Shown piece after piece: positions 20,840 through 31,860 of a DNA stretch of 64,000 nucleotides. The stretch comes from Pseudomicrostroma phylloplanum (lineage: Eukaryota > Basidiomycota > Exobasidiomycetes > Microstromatales), in assembly GCA_039545275.1 (NCBI GenBank), contig BCHS01000008.1, positions 744,001 through 808,000 of the forward strand. The letters are read 5' to 3'. Under the pieces are notes generated by a model. That model made no database searches and was not told the origin of the DNA. It saw nothing but the letters and a program-made list of their open reading frames with translations. Position numbers and translations under genes: made by a program. Every line of letters starts with the position of its first letter. The first letter of the stretch is position 1.

Positions 20840-23800
20840 ATGGACGGGGCACGTCCTACGACTGCCTCCCAAGGCAGGCGACCAATGACCGGGGCTCAGT
20901 CTCGACCCTTCACCGGAAGACCTGGTACAGCTGCCATCGGCGGCGGCAGCAGCGGCAGGCCTGTCACTCGAGGTGCTGGTTTTCATGAGCAGGGAGATGG
21001 CGACGAGCATCACTGGCAGCCAGAACACTCTGCTGCAGGAGCCGAGGCAGGACGTCAGGAGGAGTGGAACCCGGCGTACCAGCCCCCTGAGGGACATCAA
21101 GAGGAAGAGGAAGACTACTATGAGAGTGAAGACGAAGACGTCTTTGCCTTTTTGCCTCGTAAGTAGAGCATGTGAAGGGTACGCTCAAGGAGCGTTACAG
21201 TCAGGAGCTCACCTTCGCCTCATCGTCCCCCACGTACAGCTGATTTGGGACCCGCACCAGCAATCGTCACCTCCAACGACCCTCAGCCATTTGCAGACGC
21301 ATCGACGCAGCGCGAGCAACCTGCTGCTGATAGCGGTGCTCCACCTTCTGTTACCCAGTTAGACGATCCCACGTACTACTTTGATGAGACCACAGGGGCC
21401 GTATATGACAGTCAGGGTCGCCTGGTCCAGCTACCGTCAGGGGTAGACCCTAGCCAAGCAAGGGGGTACACCCCAACCACTCAGCATCAGCAGAACTCTG
21501 CGCTGGCCAGTGGTCAATATCTGGAGCCGCAGATGCCGCCGCCAGCTGCTGGCTCATCACACGCCGTCCGTATTTCCCTAGATCGCAAGTCCTCCAATAC
21601 CTCTAGCTACGCTCGACCCGACTTCTCGCAGATGAACAGCTTCAATTCATACCCTCCGCCTCCTCGCAACCCTCTCGATGACGTTGAGCACCTGAGGAGT
21701 CGCGATGGCCGGCGTCCCTCCGGCACAGGGCAGTCCCATCGCGACATTGGCTTTTCTGCTTCGGGTGTCCCGATGACGGACGGACCCATCGGGACCTCCG
21801 TACTGAGGCAGAGGACCAATCGATTGGACTCCGGGGCAGGTGCTGGAGGACGCTTCAGTCCAGATGCCAGCAGCATCAAGCTCGGCATGGACCCCAAATT
21901 CGACCGCTACTCTTCTGATCTAGGGCCAGGGCTTCAAAGCGCCCATGAGATCGAGATGGGTATGGAGACACACGTTGTTGGCCCTAGAGGTATCAAGATG
22001 GTCGAGCTAGAGCCTGAAGGCGACGAAGACTCGCCATACCCCGAGGTTCGAGCTTCGGTGTCCAATGTGGATGACACGGACATTCCTGCAAACACGGTCA
22101 GGATGTGGGTCTTGGGCATCATCCTCATGACCCTCGCTACGGCTATCAACGACATCCTGTCCCTTCGCTATCCTGCCCCTACGCTTACAGCACTGCTGCT
22201 CGAAGTCATGGCTTATCCACTGGGCAAGTTGCTAGCTGCTACCCTGCCTATGCGCACATTCACCTCACCTCGATGGCTCGGCGGCTTCCAATGGTCTCTC
22301 AACCCTGGCATGTTCAACATCAAGGAGCACACTGCCATTGTCCTCATGGCGAACATCGCCCTCGTGCCCGCCTATGCTCTCAACACGATTCTGGCACTCG
22401 ACTCTGGCTACTTTTACAATGACCCCAAGCCCCTTGGCTGGTCTATCCTCCTTGTCATGTCGTCCCAGATGATCGGTTTCGGTCTTGCAGGTCTCACCAG
22501 GCGATTCCTCGTCACTCCTGGTTCCATGATCTGGCCTCAGGTCCTCGTCTTTGCCTCGGTGTTCAACATGCTGTACGCAGAGGAGGACTCCGTCTACGAC
22601 ACGTCCATCTCGCGCTTCAGGTACTTCATCTACGTGTCAGTCGGCGCATTCCTGTGGTGGTTCCTTCCCGGCTATGTTTTTACAGCGCTCAGCAGCTTCA
22701 GCTTCATCTGCTGGATCTGGCCAAACAGCGAAGTCGTGAATACGCTCTTTGGTACTGCCACCGGCATCGGAATGAGCTTCCTGACCTTTGACTGGCAAAC
22801 CATCAGCTACCTCATGAGCCCACTAGTGGTTCCCTGGTGGGCTCAGTGCAACATTTTCGTCGGCTGTATCATCTTCCTCTGGATCCTGGCCCCAGCTTTG
22901 TGGTTCTCAAACGTCCTCAACTTCGGCTACATGCCATTCAATTCCTCTGGTGCCTTCGATCGCTTCGGAGAGAGCTACAATGTCACTGCCGTGCTGGATG
23001 AGAATCGCGCCTGGAACGAAGAGGCGTACGCTTCCTACTCGCGCCTGTACTTCGGCACGACTTACTTCGTCGTCTACTGGTGTGGGTTTGCAACCTTTAC
23101 GTGTGTCTTGGTACACGCAGGTCTGCACCATGGCAAGGCCATCTGGAGGGGCGTCCGGGGCATCAAGACGGAGGAAGACGATGTTCACGCAAAGTTGATG
23201 AGGAAATACCGAGACCATCCCGACTGGTGGTACGGTGCGGTATTCGTCTTTGCAGTTGTCATCGGTATCATCTGTGCTGAGGTCTACGACACTGGTCTGC
23301 CCATTTGGGGCTTCCTGGTGTCTATCCTCATCCCACTCATCTACTTCCTGCCCTCTGGCTTCATCTACGCCCAGACGTCGCAGACCATCGGTGTCAACCT
23401 GATCTCGGAGTTCATTGCCGGATACGCCTTCCCGGGTCAAGCATTGCCAAACATGATGATCAAGCTATACTCACAAGTGGGTCTCACTCAAGGTCTCACC
23501 TACGCGCAGGGATTCAAGCTAGCTCACTACATGAAACTGTCACCGAGGATGGCCTTCTCTGTGTCTTTCGTTGCTGCCGTCTGGTCCTCGATCGTGCACG
23601 TCTTTGTGAACCTGTTCATGAGGACCCACGTCAATGACATCTGTTCTTCGACGCAAGCAAACTCCTTCGAGTGCCCCTCTGCCTCCGTCTACTACACCTC
23701 GAGCATCATCTGGGGCATCATCGGCCCGGAGAGGATGTTTGCAAACGGCTCCTACTACTCCTCGGCCTACTGGGCCATGCTCATCGGTGCTCTCACGCCT

Positions 23801-24196
23801 ATCCCAGTCTTCCTGCTGGCAAGAAGATTCCCGTCATCTGTCCTCAAGATCGTCAGCACCCCCTTGATCTTTTTAGCCACCTCCGTCAGTCCTCCCGCAT
23901 CGGGGATTGTCATCTCCTCGTGGTTCCTACTGGGGTACATCTTCCAGTGCGTGATCCGAAAGAGGAACTTCCGATGGTGGACCCGCTACAACTTTGTTAC
24001 GAGCGCAGCAATGGACACGGGAACCGTCATCACCTCGCTGGTCATATTCCTCTGCTTGGTCCTACCCAAGGGAGGGAGCATCAGTCTGGACTGGTGGGGG
24101 AACTCGATTACGGGGAATACACTCGATGGACAGGGCCTGTCGAGGTTGATCCCCCCAACGGACGGGTTCGCACCTCCGCCTAGCGCGATCCCCTGA
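20840..24196 (+). CDS. OPT-family oligopeptide transporter
   Basis: Exons 20840-21158 and 21240-24196 encode 1091 residues. The first roughly 395 residues are hydrophilic, probably cytosolic and disordered (Ser/Gly/Gln-rich, acidic EEEEDYYESEDED). A membrane domain with about 14 or more hydrophobic segments follows, starting near MWVLGIILMTLATAINDILS. OPT hallmarks are present: SLNPGMFNIKEH (about residue 460; NPG...N-x-KEH), QTIGVNLISEFIAGYAFPGQ, and KLSPRMAF at the place of the KIPPR motif. The family moves small peptides or metal chelates by proton symport. The N-terminal extension is much longer than in yeast Opt1/Opt2 and could carry regulatory sites. The substrate cannot be told. No further introns are needed in the long second exon. 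Confidence 0.9.
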
Positions 24197-25098
24197 GCGG
24201 TCTAAGCTGGCGTGGAGGCGAGGTGGACATACATACATGCCAGTGATGAGAGGCAGGGTGATGGAAAAGAAAAAAGTCAGAAGCAAGAGGGAGGATCTTG
24301 CCTCAAATCTGCAGCTGGGCTCGACGAACGAAGAAGTCGAGCCCGCCGTACGCCGTGCGCCGTCCTTCTCATTACCACCTCCTCCTTTCGGTATGCGACA
24401 TCGCGACCCTTCTCCCACTCCACTCTAGCTCTACCTGTCCCCCTAGATAGACTGATGGCTCCGGCCCTCCGTTTGTCCCTCTTCGTCTTCTTTTCGACCT
24501 GTCCCCCAAGCAGGGTTTTGTCGTCGCCTTTCACAGTCACAATTACGGTCATGGTCACAGATGCAATTGATAATAGTCACAGTCAGATTTGTTGCCACAG
24601 TAGAGATCACGGGCACGAGCATGGGCATAGTTCAAGTTTGGCGTGTGTCTTGTCTTGTCTGTCTTGTTCACTTTGTAGCGATGAGCTTTGCCAACTCAAG
24701 GAAGCAGAGCAACGATACACCGAGTCGTGCAGTGTCAGGCACGAGGTACGGTGCAGACGGGGCGGGTCGGAAGCGAATGACCGGCTGTGTATGAGGGCGC
24801 AGGGTACGGAGAGTAGTGGTACATGTGCCTGAATGCAATCCTGCTTGGCTTGCTGGTCTGGCACAGCCGAACGGAGGAGAGAGGAGACTCAGAGTTCCGG
24901 TGGATGGCGAGGCGAGGTTGCTAGCGTGTTCCATTGTATTGTTGTATCGTACCGTAGAGGGGAGCTGCCCTCTTTGTCGTACACCAGCACCATCCACATC
25001 CAGCTTGCCATCATCGTCTGCGGAGCAAGCCTCTGTCACCACCCACTCTCCACATCCCTCTCGCCCCTCGCCCTCACCCTCACCCTCCACCGGGCAAG
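24197..25098. other. Intergenic region, no gene called
   Basis: 902 bases between two plus-strand genes. A 206-codon frame at 24212-24832 begins with GTG, is Cys/Ser-rich without family features, and is judged spurious. The right end is a pyrimidine-rich leader for the orphan membrane protein gene that follows. Confidence 0.45.
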
Positions 25099-26526
25099 AT
25101 GGCCCACCTCTCCCCTGGTGGAACCGCCGTCCTCTCCGTCTTCCTCATAATGGCCATCGTCTGTCCCGTGATCCTCATCAAGTTCTGGGGACCAAAACAT
25201 GGAGCCTATGGTCGTCGAGGCAAGCGAGAGTGGGACGATGATGATCAGTATGATCGCCGTAGGAGGAAGAAGAAGCAGAACAGGGGTGCGCAGGGTGGTA
25301 TGGGGAATAAGAAGAGGAGAACAGGACAGCAGCGCGGCCTGGAGGAGGGGGAGGCTGGGAACGAGATGCACACACGATATAGACCCGAGGGGGATTGGAC
25401 GTCTTCTGCCCCGGCTCATCCTCATCCTCTTCCTCATCCTCTGGTCCAGCCGGGACAGACATACGCAGGAGCCTATGGGCTTCCACCTCGTGGCCAAGGG
25501 CACGGGTACGAGCACGCGCACGGCAGTTCTCTCCCTCTAGGCAGGAGCGACGATGCTCGAGGCCACTACAGCGCCCTGCCAACCGGCACCGGTATCGGTA
25601 CCGGCACGCCTCCTCCAGCTACGCCTGCGCCCCGCTACACGTCGGGTGGGTATCGCGCCCCGACCTCACAGCCCCACACGCCGAGCGGGCTGAGGTGTGC
25701 CTCTCTGCCGCACCTGACCGAGGAGGAGGAACACGCAGCAGCAGCGGCAGACCGACGAGGAGCCGCCTATGCTCCTGCCTCCGGGCCCATCGCTGGACCT
25801 TATGCACCACCTGGGGCTGGCGCAGGCTACCAGGTCTCTGCTCCAACCTCCCCGCCTGCCCAATCCCACTCCAGCTGGCTCCGCAAATCCTCAAACGCCC
25901 TCGGTCGACCCCTCGAGCTCGTGATCGGACCCGCGCGCTCTCAGCCACGAACGAGGAACGACGAGCTAATAGGCAGTCTCGGAGGCGGAGGCGGAGGCGG
26001 AGGCGGGGATGGGAACGGTGGTGGTGGTGGGCAAGTGCAGCAGCTAGGAGAATGGAAGAAGGGCGTGCCACTGAGACCGCTCGAGGCGGTCGTTGCGCAT
26101 CCGGGACGTGCTGGTGAGTGAGGAGCGAGTGGGGGGAGACGTCGATAGGCTTTCCAGCCCCCGGTCCCCAGGCCACCGAGACTGAGACCTGCTCCTTGCC
26201 TCCCTCTCTCTGTCCCTCTCTCCCTCCCTGCGTCGCTTGCTCACTGCTCCTCAACAGGAGAAGCAGAGTACCTCCCCCCGCACACGCACACGCACACGCA
26301 CACGCACACGTACACAAGTCAGGGACCATTCCTTCCGCCCTTGAACAGTTATCAGCACCCCGGAGGCGGGGGAGACTACTTTGCCCTCCCTGCTCTGCCG
26401 ACTTCTCAAGCCCTTTTTGATCCTCAGACCCACTACGGGCCAGGAGGAGGGCAGGACTCGACGCCTGCTCCTGCGAAGGGCTCAGGAGCAGTGCCAGAAG
26501 GTGGGAATGCTCCTGTGGAAGCTTGA
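25099..26526 (+). CDS. Orphan single-pass membrane protein with long disordered tail
   Basis: Exons 25099-26113 and 26258-26526 encode 427 residues. A hydrophobic segment at about residues 8-30 (TAVLSVFLIMAIVCPVILIK) is followed by a strongly basic stretch (RRRRKKKQNR), the pattern of a signal anchor with a cytosolic C-terminus. The rest is Pro/Gly/Tyr/His-rich with low-complexity tracts: a Gly run (about residues 295-315), an HTHTHTHTHT tract encoded by CACACG repeats just after the intron, and SSWLRKSSNALGRPLELV, the most globular-looking piece. The intron splits a Gly codon. I recognise no family. Comparable one-TM proteins with Pro-rich tails act as adaptors in fungal membranes, but no function is claimed. 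Confidence 0.65.
26279..26308 (+). repeat. (CACACG)5 coding repeat (His-Thr tract)
   Basis: Tandem CACACG units at the start of exon 2 of the orphan membrane protein gene, encoding alternating His-Thr. Confidence 0.8.
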
Positions 26527-26860
26527 GTACATACATACTTATCATCATATCACACTATTTCTGCTCCTCCAGCCTCTTGCGATAAGCAGCGAGCACGACG
26601 GTCGATGTGAGATGACTCGATTTTGGACCACGGCGTTGGGTGAAGTATATAGTACAAGATCTGGAGAGGCGGCGTAGACGTCGGTCTTCTGCGAGGGGGC
26701 CACGGAGCGAGTGTGCGCTCAGCGAGGATACGGACGTAGAGACATGTTTCTTTACATGTCCATGCTCCTAGAGAGGTTCGAGGGGAGAGGCATGCAGAGG
26801 GTCAGTCGTGCTGCCCTTCCTTCTAGACCTGCTCTACACCACATTCAACGCCCTGCCTAC
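26527..26860. other. Convergent 3' region
   Basis: 334 bases between the orphan membrane protein gene (+) and RLP24 (-). Contains both 3' untranslated regions. Nothing else seen. Confidence 0.5.
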
Positions 26861-27558
26861 TCACATCGAAGTGCCCTCTCCCGGCACGAGGTTGCTCTTC
26901 TTGGCTGCCTTGCCCTCTGGCGCGCCACCACCAACGCGCACCCGCACCCTCTGCTTCTCTTCCCTGTTCCTCTCTCTCCTCTCTGCAATGCTCTTCTCGC
27001 GAAGTGCGCTCCTCTCCCTCTCCTTTCCAATGGCCGCCTTGAGGTGGGCATTCCTGTGCACTGCTAGACGATCCCTCTCCTTTTGCGCCACCTTTGATCC
27101 GCGGGCCTTGGTGAGACGAGCCTTGTAGAAGGCGGCTTCTCGGCGATGCTTGATCTCTTGGATGCGCGCCATGGCGGCGAGCGTCTTTGCCATCAGCTCT
27201 CGGTCGTAGCGCACAGGGATGTGACGCCTCTTCTCAAACTCGAGGGTAGAGTCGACGGTCATCTCCTTGCCGCTGGCCTTACGGAAGGCCTTTGTCCACT
27301 TGACCTTGCGTGGGTTGCGCTTCATCTTGAAGTTCTTGTGGCACTTGCTCTTGCAGAAGCGGAAGCATTTGGCGTCGTTGCGCACGAACATGATGCCGTG
27401 GCCCGGGTAGCAGGGAGAGGAGCAGAAGTGGCACCTGAGAGAGGGAGGGGGGTGAGTTGTATGGGCGATGGGCTGATTGTCAGTACAGCGTAAGGGGGTA
27501 TGCGAGGCGATGAGACCTCCTTCGCCTCTTTCCGCTACACTTACCTGAAGATCTGCAT
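26861..27558 (-). CDS. RLP24: 60S ribosome biogenesis factor Rlp24 (RSL24D1)
   Basis: Exons 27558-27545 (only 14 bases: ATG CAG ATC TTC AG) and 27434-26861 give 195 residues. The intron splits an Arg codon, restoring [18 protein letters not shown] and then [20 protein letters not shown], the zinc-binding C-x2-C ... C-x3-C domain shared with ribosomal protein eL24. The distinguishing Rlp24 features are the longer basic helical C-terminus ([17 protein letters not shown] and following) and the length near 200 residues. Rlp24 holds the eL24 site on pre-60S particles and recruits the AAA ATPase Drg1/Afg2 in the cytoplasm. The first exon is too short to be seen in a simple frame scan. Head to head with TFB3. 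Confidence 0.92.
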
Positions 27559-28106
27559 TTCGGCGACGTAAGAGGGGTGGGGACGAGGTGAAGAGTAACG
27601 GGTGGGGCAGTCGTGGGAGAACGCAGAAGCCTAGAGGAGCCGTTAGGACAGAGATTGCTCGCTGCGTACAAGGACGGTAGACCTCAGCAACGGTATGAGA
27701 CGCAAGCCGTTTGCCTTCCGAGCCGTATGTAGCCGAGTGCTAATGAGATGCTCCAGAGATGAGCCTCACTGCGAGGAATGGAACCAACAATGGGGGCTGG
27801 CGATGGTGATGGTGATGGTGATGGCGATTGCGATGCTCCTCCTCACGGGAAGGGGAAGTTTCAAAATTTATTCCCAAGACTCACCCCGAGTGGGCGGCAG
27901 GACATCGGAACGGAAGCACGTGGGACGGAGGCGGAGGCGGAAGTGGGAAGCCAGAGGGGTGGGTGGCCCTTCCGCTTCCACCAACTTGGTTGCGTTGCGT
28001 TGCATTGCAGCAGTAAGTGTAGCTTCCAGGTAGACTCGCCGACCACTGCCATCCTGAGGAAGCGATACAAGTCTAGGCTGAGACCGTCACAAGTCTTCCC
28101 TCTGCC
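27559..28106. promoter_or_regulatory. Divergent promoter region of RLP24 and TFB3
   Basis: 548 bases. Includes a GATGGT tandem tract (27802-27826) and an E-box-like CACGTG near 27917. No protein frame with family features. Confidence 0.4.
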
Positions 28107-29658
28107 ATGTCAAGAGCAGGTCCTGGTAACAGAGGGCCGCGTGGACGGGGTGGTGGTAGCAGCAGCAGCAGCGTCAGCTCTACCATTCGTGGTCCTCCTT
28201 CCATGACGGCCAGCTCAGCCACTGCCGCCGGCTCCTCCTCCTCGTCCTCTTCACGTCCCGGTACCTCCAGCTCCACCCCTCTCGGTCGCCCCGGAGGCAG
28301 CTCTGCTCTTGGCGCCTCTGGCTCCTCCTCATCTTCTAGCACTCTCGCCTCCACGGGCATCATCGGCCACAAGGACAAGTCCGGGCGCATCGTCTCCTAC
28401 ACCTCCCCAGACGACAAGTGTCCCTCGTGCAAAACAGACCGTTTCCTCAACCCCCGGCTGAAGCTCCTTGTCTCTCCCTGCTACCACAAGCTCTGCACCT
28501 CGTGCATCGACCGGATCTGGTCCCTCGGTCCTGCCCCTTGCCCCACGTGCGGGACAGTCTGTAGGAAGAACCAGTTCGGACCGCAGACATTTCAGGATTT
28601 GGGAGTGGAGAGAGAGGTGGATGTGCGAAAGAGGATACAGAGGAGCTATAATAAGCAGCAGGGTGATTTTGGCAGTCTGCAGGAGTATAATAATTACTTG
28701 GAGGAGGTTGAACAGATCAGTGAGTGGATCTCTACCGAGCAGCAATGAGCTAGCCCTAATCGTCCCGACCAGCGGCGCAATGCTGACCCCCCCTTTCTCT
28801 TCCTACCCCCGCTCAGCTTTCAACCTCATCAATCGCGTCGACTACGATGCGACCCTCGCCAGACTCACCGCCTACGAGCTGGCCAACCGCTCCTCCTCCA
28901 GCCGGCACGCCGCCCAATCCGAATCCGATTCGCAAGCCCTCGCCGCCCTCGAGTCCCAGCTAGCCCAACTACGCAAAGCGCGCATGGAGAAGCGTAAGCT
29001 TCACGAGGTGGAAGACCTAAAGTGGCGCAGGGACGAGGAAGACGAGGTGGTGCGGGCGATTGAGGATGGGAGGGAGGAGGAGGAGATTGAGGCTGTGCAG
29101 GCTCAGTGGAAGAGGAAGCGAGAGGAGAGGGAGCGAGAGAGGGAGGCCGAGGAGGAAGAGGGATTGCAGAGGGAGGAAGAGGTACGCAGAGGACTCGAAG
29201 GCGCAAAGAATGGGACGAGACCGCCCCCGGCGGCAGGAGGTGGGGATGCCAAGAACGGTACTCTTCAGATGGGCAACGGTGCTACTGCCTCGTCCTCGTC
29301 TTCTGCCTCTGGCTGGTCGGCCCACTCTCTGCAGACCTTCACGGGACCTCTAGCCACCCTCTCTACGGGTCTAGAGCATTTCATCGACCCAACAACCAAG
29401 CAAGACCTCACACTCATCGCTCCTTCCCGTCTCCTTCTTCAAGGCAGCAGCGGCGGAGCCCCACCCACCTCGAGCACCTCGACGACACTCACTCCTTATG
29501 ACCCCTGGACACAGCCCGTGCTGGAGAAGTTGTCTGCTGAGGACGTAGAGGCGCTCAAAGCGGGTGGGTTCGATTGGTGCGAGAATTGGAGGTGGGACTT
29601 GAGCGTGGCGGTGGGAAGTCTAGCTGTGAAACCGCCTGCGGCGGGAGAGGGAGGGTAG
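28107..29658 (+). CDS. TFB3: TFIIH/CAK assembly factor Tfb3 (MAT1), RING finger
   Basis: Exons 28107-28719 and 28817-29658 encode 484 residues. A C3HC4 RING spans about 105-148 (CPSC...CYHKLCTSCIDRIW...CPTC). It is followed by the MAT1 central region: FGPQTFQDLGVEREVDVRKR, then YNNYLEEVEQITFNLINRVD across the intron, and a long charged coiled coil (about 255-320). The C-terminal third holds a Ser/Thr-rich stretch and a conserved-looking tail (FDWCENWRWDLSV). Tfb3 ties the Cdk7-cyclin H kinase to TFIIH for transcription initiation and nucleotide excision repair. In most species the RING lies at the very N-terminus; here about 100 Ser/Gly/Arg-rich residues precede it. Confidence 0.9.
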
Positions 29659-29932
29659 ATTTGTAAACGCCATCATGCTTCGTCGCTCTTCCGTGTGCCG
29701 CTGCGCCGTTTGTGGTACACCTCGACATGTGATGAAGGGAATGTATTGATTGTAGCTCACTCGTGCCCCAGAACGAGACCTTGATGGTCGTACAAGGAGT
29801 CAAGCTAGGACGTCAGACCCTCAGCAGCAGTAGATTCCCTCACCTCTGCCTTCCCTTCTGTGTACAAGTGCCCCACGCGTAGCTCGTCTGGAATCCCACT
29901 CGCCTATCCTCCTGACCACCTTTTCACTGCGC
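29659..29932. other. Convergent 3' region of TFB3 and the peroxisomal carrier gene
   Basis: 274 bases of untranslated sequence between two converging genes. No feature recognised. Confidence 0.45.
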
Positions 29933-31157
29933 TCAAGCCTTGACTGCCTTGGGCGCAGCGGTCCTGAGTGCCGAGAGGGCAGCAAACAGCCTCGCCTGCG
30001 AGCTGAAGAGGATAGCAGCAGTAAGCACACTCTGTGTCAACTTGGGTCCCACACCCCTGTAGAGTCCTGCCACTCCTTCATTCTTGAGAATCTCTGCCAG
30101 CTCAGCAAAGAAGTTGCTCTTGCCCTTTGTGCTTCCCTTTCCTGCCTGCTGGCGCGACTTGACTAGCACCTGTGGGTAGGTGAGACCAGTAGCGAAGAGC
30201 TTGCTCAGGGCTCCGAGGAAGAAGAAGTCCAGATCGGAGAGGGAGGCGCTGACGCCCCTAGTCAGACGAGAGGTGACGAGCATGTTCTTGAGCTGCTCAA
30301 AGGCAGTGTACTGCAGGATGGGGTTGATGACCAGGAAGAGGGCAGGCCCCAGACCGCGCCAGAGAGCCGGCACGCCGTCCGTGGAGATGATGTGGCGGAT
30401 CGTCTCCAGGAAGCCCATCTTCCTGACTGGCGCACCCGGCTTGCCCTTGCTTCCACTGCCAACATCCACACCGGAACGCACAGTCTGCCGAGTGTTCACC
30501 ACCCAGATCGGGTTGGTGATGACCGTAGTCGCTGAGCCTGCCAGGGCACCAGCAAGCATCGACTCGGCCGTGCTCAGAGCACCGCCGGCGGCAATGGTCG
30601 CAGCGGCAGTGGTGGCCTCCTTGGCTGCGCCCTTGTTCTTCGAGGCGAGGATCATCTCTCGCACCGTCTCAAAGAAGCCATAGTAGACGCTATGCACGAC
30701 GGGACCATCGAAAGGTCGGTCGGTCAGTCAGTCAAGTGACGCAGGGCGTTCGATTCCTCCTACTTCTCCTTGGCGTGCATGCGATGCTCACAAGTTGGTG
30801 ATACTGATGCCCAGAAGCGACGAGCTGAGACCAGAGTAGAGGCCAACGACGCCCTCCTCCTTGATGACCTTTTGCGCCGCCTCCACCATTGTCTGCGAGG
30901 AGTACGTGGCATCAACCGCAGGAGGGCAGTAGTCACATTGCAAGGAAAGGAACATTGGTCAGCTTCTCCTCTCCCTCTCCCTTTTCTTCTCGCCCTTCAT
31001 TCTCGTCCTACGTCTGACTCTGACTCACCTTGTCCTTCGCTCTGCTCTGCTCCACAGCAGCACGCATCGAAATGCTCACCAGCGGGTAGGTGGCCGTCAT
31101 TGCGATCATGCCGCCCGCGCCGCCGGCACATGCGTGGATGAATCCATCGGAGACCAT
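29933..31157 (-). CDS. ANT1: Peroxisomal mitochondrial-carrier-family protein (Pmp47/Ant1-like, SLC25A17 group)
   Basis: Three exons, 31157-31029, 30892-30792 and 30689-29933, encode 328 residues. The start MVSDGFIHACAGGAGGMIAM and TATYPLVSISMRAAVEQ form the first carrier repeat, with the P-x-D/V-x-x-[KR] type signature changed to PLVSISMR as in Pmp47. The second exon carries VIKEEGVVGLYSGLSSSLLG and leads across the intron into ITNFVYYGFFE. The second and third repeats show NPIWVVNTRQ and TYPQVLVKSRQQ, and both end in the usual G-x-x-x-LWRG/LYRG motif. Pmp47/Ant1 proteins exchange ATP for AMP across the peroxisomal membrane to support beta-oxidation. A Phe codon is split by the second intron. 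Ala-rich loop (KEATTAAATIAAGG) between repeats one and two is unusual but harmless. Confidence 0.88.
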
Positions 31158-31860
31158 TGCTCGTGTAGTCGTAGGAGGTGGGTGAAGGTGGGAGGGATCG
31201 GGTTGAGGGTGGGCGTAGGGCGAGAAGAGGAGAGGGGCAGAGAGTAGGAGAGGAAGAGGAGGGACGAGTGTATGCGCGAGCGAGTCTGCGTGCGTGCGTG
31301 CGTAGGTGGTATGTAAATGGGATACAAGGTACTGGATATGAGATCGCGCACGCGTTGATGGTAACGATGCCTTCTGTGTCTGTCTCTCCCCGCACGCACG
31401 CATACACGCACAGCCGATGCCAATCCATGCATCGCGATACGGCCCACCGCCCGGCACCACTCGACTCCCGGCCACCGGCCAATTGGTGTGAAAAGTGTCC
31501 GCCCGCCCGCCCGCCCTTCCGCTCAGAGGAGGTCGGAACGGAGCAAAGAGGGGACTACGCCACGACACGACCTCGCAAGGCTCACGAAGCACACAAGGTC
31601 AGCGAGCACACCGCGGAAGATTCGGTCGAGCTTGAAAGAAATTAATGTTTTACATATGTGAGGAGATTGAAAAGGTAGAATGATGAATGCGATTCCACTG
31701 ACCACTGACGACTCTATGTACACTCTTGCACTTCCAGATCAACAAGGGCTCAAAGAGCCCCACTAACTCGCAACTCGCATCGACTATCAAGGGGTATAAT
31801 GACGAACCATATACACGTACTCCACCACTCTGCTACTCTGCGCCTGCCAGCTTCGCTTGC
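31158..31860. other. Intergenic region between two minus-strand genes
   Basis: 703 bases: promoter and leader of the peroxisomal carrier gene (left) and 3' region of the GH5 gene (right). Contains short tetranucleotide tracts (GTGC and CCCG units near 31290 and 31500). No gene seen. Confidence 0.45.

Noticed and set aside
24212..24832. 206-codon plus-strand frame, Cys/Ser-rich
   Set aside because: Begins with GTG, not ATG, has no recognisable domain, and overlaps opposite-strand frames of equal quality.
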